Part shown: one piece after another, positions 33,201 to 40,209 of the stretch
Position numbering within the stretch: the stretch's first letter is position 1
Layout of the letters: each line of letters starts with the position of its first letter
The notes under the pieces: model-generated
Databases searched by the model: none
What the model was told of the DNA's origin: nothing
Seen by the model: only the letters and a program-made list of their open reading frames with translations
Translations under genes and position numbers: made by a program
NCBI GenBank assembly: GCA_031761405.1
Contig: JASEVX010000008.1
Span: forward strand, 42,813,269 to 42,877,268
Length of the DNA: 64,000 nt
Origin: Serripes groenlandicus
Taxonomy: Eukaryota; Mollusca; Bivalvia; Cardiida; Cardiidae
Direction: 5' to 3'

Positions 33201-34053
33201 TGCAGAGTCGTCAGAAAGCGTCTAAATGAGGGAAAGGGTTAAATTAGTACCAACATGGGTCGTTGGCTCACATAAAATCAAACTGTTAGCTTTGCTAATT
33301 GCTCTAAAGAAGCCGATCCCAGGTAGCTCACTCGGTAGCGACGTGGGCTGTCAATTCAGGGGCTGTGAGTTCAATCCCGGCTCGGCCAACTTTCTTTCTG
33401 ACGATTGACAAAAGTCAATGCGACATGCGTCATTCGTCTTTCACCAATGGGCTAAGTCTATGTGGAAAAGCAGTCAGTTGCTTGGGAAGATTGTTGTGTA
33501 GAGTACTGGTGTGAGAAAACCAGGAAATGCATGCGTAGGTGAACTGGCCGCCGTGATATAACTGAGAAATTGTTAAAAACGGCGTTAAACCCCAATCAAT
33601 CAATCAATCAAGGTAAGGGGCGTTCTGCATGTTCTAAACTATTTATTAGACAATATAACCCAATGATGTGGGTATTAAACAGAATCGCCTCATTGTGACG
33701 ATTCTTTTGAGTACCAACACCATTGGGTTTAGTTGGATGATAAGAAATATATTGTGAGGGAAAAGAGCTGTTTACCCCTTCTTATCTGGATCTCTGAATT
33801 CTTCCATTCGTTTATTACAGGAAAGTTCTGGATTGGTCTCTCGGACATAGAGGAGAACGGCATTTACAAATGGATGCATAGTAAAACAATCCTTAGATCA
33901 CCTCCATATGTGTTCACCACACTACCCGACAAGACGAAGAACTGTGTCAATATAGACGAGAAAGGACAGTGGACCGCGGAGGTTTGCAACGCGCAACTTC
34001 AGTTTGTTTGCGAAAAGAGAATGTCCATGGCATTATCAAAACGAATAAAATGA
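27185..34053 (+). CDS. secreted C-type lectin-like domain protein (complete, 4 exons)
   Basis: Exons 27185-27263, 28241-28359, 29549-29642, 33821-34053 join in frame to 525 bases (174 residues plus stop). Residues 1-25 are a signal peptide (hydrophobic LLIGGYLMLAVSV). The rest is one C-type lectin fold of the long form with all six cysteines: 35, 52 (ICFWYS), 69 (AWCNM), 139 (NCVNID), 153 (EVC), 161 (FVCEK). Fold motifs MIGGHLVELD and FWIGLSDIEENG are present. The EPN/QPD motif is replaced by LPD (132-134) and WND by WTAE, so standard Ca2+-dependent sugar binding is doubtful. Such proteins act in bivalve innate recognition (family knowledge). The last 11 residues are a 3'-UTR-derived extension. 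It lies in the spacer between two ADP-ribosyl cyclase genes. Confidence 0.9.
28241..28359 (+). CDS. lectin exon 2
   Basis: Acceptor 'ttttgtttccag', donor 'gtaagt'. Encodes the N-terminal hairpin (PSCTAPWIRKF, then KSICFWYSVDKASWIGAA). Confidence 0.88.
28434..28620 (-). mobile_element. tRNA-derived SINE, 3' part
   Basis: Antisense SINE: starts 'gattgattgatctgttggtg', then 'tcttacgccgcgtttcaatt', 'cacggcattttcttggtaag', and ends near 'gagcgccaaggaggacagcc'. Confidence 0.7.
28690..28990 (+). repeat. GAGCCG-type end plus dispersed repeat
   Basis: 'gagccgacacgcgagaaaac' is a truncated GAGCCG MITE end. It is followed at 28725-28960 by the dispersed repeat also found at 24240-24500 (-) and 34740-34990 (+). 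Confidence 0.55.
29168..29390. mobile_element. TTAA-flanked MITE, CCCTTTCCC family
   Basis: TTAA at 29164-29167 and 29391-29394; ends 'ccctttccctcatacgacaa' and 'tctatatgagggaaaggg'. In lectin intron 2. Confidence 0.85.
29549..29642 (+). CDS. lectin exon 3
   Basis: Acceptor 'tttatttatag', donor 'gtaaaa'. Encodes AWCNMIGGHLVELDPTRKG to IPQQYK, phase 1 end. Too short to stand out as an ORF; recognised from the MIGGHLVEL motif. Confidence 0.87.
29715..30076. mobile_element. TTAA-flanked MITE with AGCGACTGAA ends
   Basis: TTAA at 29711-29714 and 30077-30080. Left end 'agcgactgaactccaga' pairs with right end 'tctggatttcagtcgct'. In lectin intron 3. Related in its ends to the element at 63288-63843. 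Confidence 0.75.
31115..31303. mobile_element. TTAA-flanked MITE, CCCTTTCCC family
   Basis: TTAA at 31111-31114 and 31304-31307; ends 'ccctttcccacatacaacac' and 'cggtatgtgggaaaggg'. 189 bases; the central hairpin is partly deleted. Confidence 0.8.
31545..31745 (+). mobile_element. degenerate tRNA-derived SINE
   Basis: 'gatgtaagttcgaacccttg', 'cacggccaacattatttccg', 'agcagccagttgcttggaaa', as in the full copies at 33312 and 39716 but diverged. Confidence 0.6.
32868..32925 (+). pseudogene. relic duplicate of lectin exon 4 start
   Basis: After an acceptor-like 'ttttttatttgtag', the sequence 'aaagtccttgattggtgtaa' + 'agggaacatagaaaatggaa' aligns with the start of exon 4 ('aaagttctggattggtctct' + 'cggacatagaggagaacggc'). 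In the exon frame it hits a TAG within 12 codons and similarity fades after about 55 bases. Confidence 0.55.
33018..33238. mobile_element. TTAA-type MITE, CCCTTTCCC family
   Basis: Right TTAA at 33239-33242 with 'aaatgagggaaaggg'; left end 'cctttccctcatacaataat' has lost the TTAA. In lectin intron 3. Confidence 0.75.
33312..33610 (+). mobile_element. full-length tRNA-derived SINE (about 300 bp)
   Basis: Head 'gtagctcactcggtagcgac' (A box), 'gtgagttcaatcccggctcg' (B box); body 'agcagtcagttgcttgggaa'; tail 'gccgccgtgatataactgag' ... 'aaaacggcgttaaacccc' and (CAAT)n. About 95% like 39716-40013, so recently mobile. Confidence 0.85.
33821..34053 (+). CDS. lectin exon 4 (terminal)
   Basis: Acceptor 'gtttattacag' joins exon 3 in phase 1 to give GKFWIGLSDIEENG. 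Holds the last three cysteines, then RMSMALSKRIK before TGA at 34051-34053. Confidence 0.9.
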
Positions 34054-34475
34054 AATATATAGCAAATATACTGTTAAAAGTTTTTTATTGGTCTGCATTG
34101 TTCCATACCCGTTAGATGTCGTTGGATTTAACAATGTCCGTAGCATTATCAAAACGAACCATGAAATAAACGAAACAACAAGTATACTGTTAAGCGTTTT
34201 ATCTTGGTCTAATTAGTTCGATATCCGTTTGCTGTCGTTGATTTTAACAATGTCCATGACATTATCACATTGAATCAATGAAATAAATATCGAGTATTCT
34301 GTAAGCAGCGTTAGGTTGGTCGAAATTGATCCATACCCGTTAGCTGTCGTTGAATTTAGCAATGTCCATGGCATTATCAAAACGAATAGTGCAATTAAAC
34401 AAATAGCAAGTATAATGTTAGCAGTGTTATGTTGTTTTATAAAGTTCGATACCAGTTAGCTGTCGTTGATTTTAG
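34021..34475. repeat. 113-bp tandem repeat over lectin 3' end, 4 copies
   Basis: Units start 'atgtccatggcattatcaaa' at 34021, 34134, 34250 and 34362 (spacing 113, 116, 112). Unit 1 includes the last codons of the lectin gene; each further unit carries an AATAAA-like motif. The paralog at the window start has a single unit. Confidence 0.85.
34165..34170 (+). promoter_or_regulatory. polyadenylation signal AATAAA of the lectin gene
   Basis: First AATAAA after the stop codon, in the second tandem unit; matching to the AATAAA at 140-145 of the paralog. A further AATAAA follows in the next unit. Confidence 0.5.
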
Positions 34476-35269
34476 CAAGAATTACTACATTTCAACTATT
34501 GTGGTACCAGGAATTGGTACGGATAGATGTCACAATACACCATATAAATTCCTGCTTTGTTTCCATATTAATCAACCAATTTCAACCCTCAATTGTTACA
34601 CTTTTGAAGCGTTTCTCAGGTTAACTACCCTATGTCAATGAAAATTGTTACCTCTAAGCTTAAAACAATTCAAAGAAAGTGGGAAGGGGAGGGGGGTTAT
34701 GCATAATGTAAGAAAGATTTCATCAAGCGAAAAGGATTACCGTCATTTTGGACGAAATCAGGAAGGAACAAAAATGGATTTTTACATCCTCTACTTTCAA
34801 TTTCATACTAGGTCAATCAATCCTTTCCAGTGCATCCTGAATTTATCCTGACAATACATTTAAATTCAATATCATATATTCAATGCATTCTGGTGAAGGT
34901 ATATACTAATTTCTTAAGCAAACAAAGGCTTTTTAGGGAGTATTTGACTATTCAGCATGGCCACGGGTGTATTTGCCGTAATTTGACATAGAGGTAACGA
35001 TCTGCTTGAAGATAACTAAAAACAACATCGAAAAGTGTCAGACCACTATAGTGGTTGCCTTACCTGTTCTCACATATCGAGGAACCTTCCAACTTCGTGA
35101 TCTATCTTAGTTTATCACGTCAATATTTTCGTCCTTTTCTCCCATCTCTTTATATTAGCAGTCAATTGAGAAGTGTTACTATTTTCTGATATCTAAATAT
35201 TCGTTTAGTAATTGACAATGTAGTTTATTTTAGTGTTTATGTTCACGAACTTATGAGACTCGTAGATAC

Positions 35270-35375
35270 AACAAATCAGCAGCAGACGACTTTGAAAGCA
35301 TATGGTCAAATAAAGGGAAAACCTCTATAAAAGAAAGTATTAATATTGAATAAAGTTGAATACATTGTGGCAAAT
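35270..35375. mobile_element. TTAA-type MITE fragment
   Basis: 'cagcagcagacgactttgaa' ... 'gggaaaacctctataaaaga' ... 'cattgtggcaaatggaga' is the left half of the CCCTTTCCC family; a similar half lies at 640-690. Confidence 0.5.
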
Positions 35376-35589
35376 GGAGAGATATGATACATTAAACAGA
35401 CTATCTGGTTAGTTTCAAACGGAAATGTTATGTTTGGAGAAGTCCTCTTAAACTGTGAAGCGTTCATTTCCGGTGGGAGAATATAATTATACACACAAAC
35501 AAGTGTTTATAATAATCTTAACACTTCTATACTAAATATATCGCACACGTTCTTTCCATCGTCTATTTCTATAGACATGCGTGTGTTAA

Positions 35590-35872
35590 TCTGGATGGTG
35601 TTTTACGCAGCCTTCAACATATTTCCAGTTATAGTTCAGTTATATAATTATATCTTCGGTAATTAAGTTAGCAGTTCTACTTGTCCATGTATCCTCGAGC
35701 ACCTTCCTCGAGTCAGTTGTAATGCTAATCCAGCAATCCTGAGCGCAACTGAGGGAAAGCCAATACTAGCATTATTAAAGCATTTGGTTTGACCCTGCCG
35801 GGGATCGAACCCGCGAGCTCCCACAACTGAATCGGACGCTCTACCACTACACCACCGAGATGGTTACATAGA
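35590..35872 (-). mobile_element. tRNA-derived SINE
   Basis: Antisense: tail 'ggtgttttacgcagccttca', body 'gagcgcaactgagggaaagc', B box 'ggggatcgaacccgcgag', A box region 'gctctaccactacaccaccg'. Confidence 0.75.
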
Positions 35873-36381
35873 CATGCACGTGTGCTACTAACCACATATA
35901 CGTGTATCTGAGCCAGGCGACGCTATGAGACTACTTGTGAGTTCATACTCCGGCATGATCACTCTTTTCGGTCTATGATTGACCATAGTCATTGTGACAA
36001 GCGTCATTTGTCTTCCACCATTGGGCCAAATGGTTTATGTAGGTATGTAGTCAGTTGGAAGAATGGTGTATGGAGAACAGGTGCGAGACGGTTATGAAAC
36101 ACGCTAGGCAAAAGTGGCTGAACTGATATATAAAATACCGTTGAACGTTTCAATCCAATTCAACCACATTGTGCAAGCAAACGCTTGTGTTTACTCTTTG
36201 GCAAACGTTCTTTCAAATCGACAGTCCAGTGGTGTATTCAGATTGACATAACACATCGAACACTCAGGAAAGTGCTAGCCTAGCCAACCAAACAAGTTAA
36301 ACATTTTAACTAGCACACACCAACCAACCGGCTTGTTAAGGTACACTGTTAAGATGCTTCTGGTGTCATAAAGAAACGCTG

Positions 36382-36597
36382 TTAACACTTTTGCTGTCTA
36401 AGGCAATTCAAGTTTTTGCAAACAAATCAGATTCAGGTGAGACAGCTTATAACGACCCGTCTCTCCTGTAATCTGCATTGTTTGCCACTTAGATATTACA
36501 TTTTTTTCAAATTTACTGTTGGACGAAAAATGAAGTGGTCCTATTTTCAAAATGGAATAGTCGACTTTATAAAATTCGGCAGTGAATGAGTAAAACA
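36382..36597. mobile_element. MITE (CTCTTTCAGCG / gagctgtctc family), degenerate
   Basis: Contains 'gcaaacaaatcagattcagg', 'tgagacagcttataacgacc' and 'cgtctctcctgtaatctgca', the central palindrome of the family seen at 47313, 50440 and 59876. Confidence 0.55.
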
Positions 36598-36759
36598 ACC
36601 TTTTAAATACATTTTAACTGTATATATATATTAAAGACGAACTGTATTTAGCGGACATCATTCAGAGCTGTATACTGTTAGTTAAACAGAAGGTTTTGTC
36701 TGATTACTCTCAATTACGCTTTGTAATTTGCTCGAATTGAAAAATGTTTTGTTTTAATT

Positions 36760-37105
36760 AGATTTTACGCCGTTTTCAACATTAGATCAGTTATATCACG
36801 GCGACAGTTCACTTATTCACGATACCTGGGTAAACAAACCAGTACTATGCTAGGAAATGTGCCTTGCCTAAGGACACTTCACCATGACTGCCGTGCATCG
36901 ACTGGGGATCGAACCCGGTACACTCGGTTTTAAATTCCTGACGCTGACCAATTGACCACTGCGGTACGCCCGGTTTCAAATCTCTGACGCTGACCACTTG
37001 ACCACGGCGGTACATCCGGTATCAAATCCTCGAACCTGACCAGTTGACCACGGCGGTACGCCCGGTTTCAGATCCCCGACGCTGACCACTTGCCCACGGC
37101 GTATT
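36760..37105 (-). mobile_element. tRNA-derived SINE with amplified head
   Basis: Antisense SINE: tail 'gattttacgccgttttcaac', body 'tcacttattcacgatacctg', first head with 'ggggatcgaacccggtac'. The tRNA-like head then continues as a four-copy array (36925-37103). Confidence 0.75.
36925..37103. repeat. 46-bp tandem repeat of SINE tRNA head, 4 copies
   Basis: 'cggtttcaaatctctgacgc' + 'tgaccacttgaccacggcgg' + 'tacgcc' repeats at 36925, 36971, 37017 and 37063, exactly 46 bases apart; the last unit is truncated. Confidence 0.9.
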
Positions 37106-37339
37106 CCTTTCCCTTGCGCAAGGCACATTTCTGATCCCAGTACTGATTCGTCACCAAAGAATCGTGATTAAGTGAGACGTCGCAATGATACACATGTAAC
37201 TGAAATACTGTTGAAAACGTCGTACTACCTCTAAAGGCAAAGTTGTATTTAAACCTTATTACGTTTCACTTAAATTATCTCATTTACTGACCTGGCTCGA
37301 AAACAATACAAGTATGTAATCTGTACTCCGATTGTTGGG

Positions 37340-38190
37340 ACGATATATCATTCTCGATATTGACCAATCACAAGTCTTCTGTGGGGTATAGAGCTCATTT
37401 CTGAGCGAAGGGAACTTTTTTTAGAGATTCATAATATATATTAATATGACAAACATATCGATTCAATTTGAAGGCAACATTCACTTCCTTTGTGCCGGGG
37501 AGGCGTGGCGAAGATGTTGCTCCTTTGCTGTTACACAGCACACATTTTTATTTTGACTTCATTTTTGTTTATGTCGTTTCTAACATTTCAAGTTATTTAT
37601 CAGAATTGTTTGTTTTTCAAGAAGACCTAGAGGTTAAATTGAAAATAACACATGTTTAAAGTAAGTAAGTAAATTGTTTATTATTGTGACATGTGTTAAC
37701 ATTTTATAAAATACATTCATAATTTAGCAATAATTATTTGTTATAGTACACCCGGCCCAATGGGCCTATAAGTCACCAACGAATATATGTTACATTATAT
37801 ATATCATACAAATATACATTTATTATTTACAAAATATATTGATCGGACGTTCAATTATCTGTAAAATGCTTTCAAAATTAACCTTTTCCTCATAAATAAT
37901 CTTTATAGAACAACTATGAAAACATCATATTGACAAATATCGAAGTTAGAACATAGTTGAACTTATTGTGAGAGAAATGACTACTGGTCCATACCTCCCT
38001 TTCCCAAAATGCTTTCAGAAGTCGTCTGTGTGTGTTTCATAAGAAGGTATCTTCATATTGAAAGATATTTATTGTAACAAAGTAGCAACTCAATAATACA
38101 TTATAGCTTGTTTATTACGAGAAGTACAATGTCCCAAAAACCCCAGTTGTTGCTCTTCCAACAACATGACTATTCAGCTCACGTCACCAG
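37340..38190. other. no gene recognised
   Basis: AT-rich. Only a fragment of the TTAA MITE ('agaagtcgtctgtgtgtg' near 38015). Short ORFs here show no domain signal. Confidence 0.45.
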
Positions 38191-38775
38191 AGTAACAGTA
38201 CGATGATGATGACGCGACAGTACGATAACGGAAACGCGATAATACGACAGTACGATGATGTTAATGCGATATACTATCGTGTTTTCACCATCGTACTGTC
38301 GCGTTTTCACCATCGTAATATCGTTATAGCGTTTTTCGTTATAGTAGTATCGTACTGTCGCGTTATCATCATCGTACTGTCGCGTTATCATCGTCGTACT
38401 GTCGCGTCATCATCATCGTACTTTCGACTTACGGTGCGCATGCACATAGCAGAATTTCCCCTCCATGTGACGAAATGGATATCTGATTTCAATAAAACAA
38501 GTATTTCCTTGTAGGCATAGCCTCTCTCAAAATGAGTTTGTATAAACTCGTCCTTTTGTACTGCTGTACTTGAAGATCTTCTATTTTTGAGCATGCACAT
38601 GCGCAACGGAAGGCGATGGTGCGATAATGATAGTGCGATATTACGATGGTGAAAACACGATAGTGTATTGCATCATCATCGTACTGTCGTATTATCGCGT
38701 TTTCGTTATCGTTCTGTCGTGGTTTCGCGATTTCGCGTTTTCGTCATCGTACTATCGAGTATCGCGTTTCAGATC
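38190..38775. repeat. low-complexity foldback: TCGTACTGTCGCG-type repeats
   Basis: Two blocks (38190-38430 and 38610-38770) built from short units such as 'cgtactgtcgcgttttcacc' in both orientations, flanking an ordinary stretch of 180 bases. Both can fold on themselves. Overlapping ORFs on both strands (YRVFTIVLSRFHHR-like) are by-products of the repeat. Confidence 0.75.
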
Positions 38776-38923
38776 AACACATTTACAGGCGATGGCGGTA
38801 TTCCGTTTATATTAGTAAGTGTGAAATTGCTATGTGATATGGGGGCATTGTTTGGATTTTGTACTTAAGTAAACAGGATACAAACTTCATATCATATCTG
38901 GTGTGTATTGCGTACGACAAGGA

Positions 38924-38925
<2 letters not shown>

Positions 38926-38954
<29 letters not shown>

Positions 38955-38957
38955 CGT
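38926..38957. repeat. (TA)n microsatellite
   Basis: Perfect TA run; the counterpart in the other arm is at 22036-22056. Confidence 0.85.
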
Positions 38958-39208
38958 ATAACCATGTTGGTGGGGTAAGTCCGATCGTTATTAGTGGTGC
39001 ATTAATTTAAAATTAAAACGTGTTCTCGCCTCATAAAGACGACATTTGGCCTTGGTAGCCAAATCTTTTTTTAAAAAACAGATTGGGAAAAGAAGAAAGT
39101 GCTCAAATTGAGAAGTTCTCCCCTTTCAACAATATTTTCAACTGTCTATAACCAGTATACTTTGAAGTAAATATTTGCTGAGGACACTTCAAAAACAATG
39201 AGGTAAAT

Positions 39209-39281
39209 GTTCGAGTCCTGGTACTACGCCTCATATCAAAGAGATTTTTATCGGACGATGTTGGGAGTATTTACATGCAGG
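39209..39281 (+). pseudogene. partial duplicate of gene B N-terminal exon
   Basis: 73 bases match 40104-40176 with one mismatch, encoding SSPGTTPHIKEIFIGRCWEY. No signal-peptide half precedes it and no splice donor follows. The match ends sharply on both sides. It is absent from the corresponding place in arm A. Confidence 0.8.
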
Positions 39282-39323
39282 CGCTGATTTTGTGCAAGCG
39301 TACCAAATCTGAATCAAGGACAT

Positions 39324-39595
39324 ATGCGCCGTCGCGCGAGAAAACCAACCTTGTGGCATCTGCGTAATGTATCGACCCAGATCAATCTGCGCAGTCCGCG
39401 CAGACTGATCCGGGCCGACACATTCCGTCTCATGGGGATAGAGGTATTAGAGTAATGATTCCTGAAACAGAAAATGCACAGGATGCGAAAAGTGTGTGTG
39501 TGGGGGGGGGGGGGGGGGGGGGGGCCTGCGCGGTATGCTTATGCTGATCCGGGTCGATACTTTACGCAATGTTGGTTTTCTCGCGGGACAACTCA
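39324..39595. mobile_element. MITE, GAGCCG family, with 23-base poly-G
   Basis: Ends 'gcgccgtcgcgcgagaaaac' and 'gttttctcgcgggacaactc'; inner 'cagatcaatctgcgcagtcc'. A run of 23 G (39502-39524) after (GT)n has grown inside. Confidence 0.7.
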
Positions 39596-39715
39596 CGAAC
39601 GACCGACGCTCTATCATTGCAGTAATGTCTTCCATCGTTAAAGTATTGACGATAGTCGATATACATCTACATCTAATTCGACGTGCATCCTCTTATGATG
39701 CAACAACATATAAAG

Positions 39716-40013
39716 CCCCGGTGACTCAGTTGGTAGCGACGTGGGCTGTCAATCCAGGGGTTGTGAGTTCGAATCCCGGCTCGGCCAACTTTCTTACCGA
39801 CGATTGACAAAAGTCAATGCGACATAAGTCATTCGTCTTCCACCAATGGGCTAAGTCTATGTGGAAAAGCAGCCAGTTGTTTGGGAAGATTGTTGTGTAG
39901 AGTACCGGTGTGAAAGAAACAGGAAATGCATGCGTAGGTAAACTGGCCGCCGTGATATAACTGAGAAATTGTTAAAAACGGCGTTAAACCACAATCAATC
40001 AATCAATCAAAAC
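39716..40013 (+). mobile_element. full-length tRNA-derived SINE specific to arm B
   Basis: Same family as 33312-33610: 'gtgactcagttggtagcgac', 'gtgagttcgaatcccggctc', tail 'gccgccgtgatataactgag' and (CAAT)n. It splits a block that is continuous in arm A (about 18955-19020). It sits just upstream of the N-terminal exon of gene B. Confidence 0.88.
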
Positions 40014-40056
40014 GGGCAATAAATAATATATGCCTGAAGTTCTTTGATTTTACCAG

Positions 40057-40209
40057 GTTCATTCTGACTGGATGGTGTCTACTGTTGTTGGTTTCCAAAG
40101 CAAGTTCGAGTCCTGGTACTACGCCTCATATTAAAGAGATTTTTATCGGACGATGTTGGGAGTATTTACATGCAGGAAATCGAAGAAAGACTCTACTAAA
40201 TCCGCCTAG
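40057..40209 (+). CDS. gene B, signal/N-terminal exon
   Basis: Acceptor 'gattttaccag', donor 'gtaagt'. FILTGWCLLLLV, then PGTTPHIKEIFIGRCWEY. No in-frame ATG lies directly upstream. Confidence 0.8.

Noticed and set aside
38179..38606. Overlapping ORFs on both strands rich in Y/R/V
   Set aside because: Products of a short-unit repeat read in both directions.
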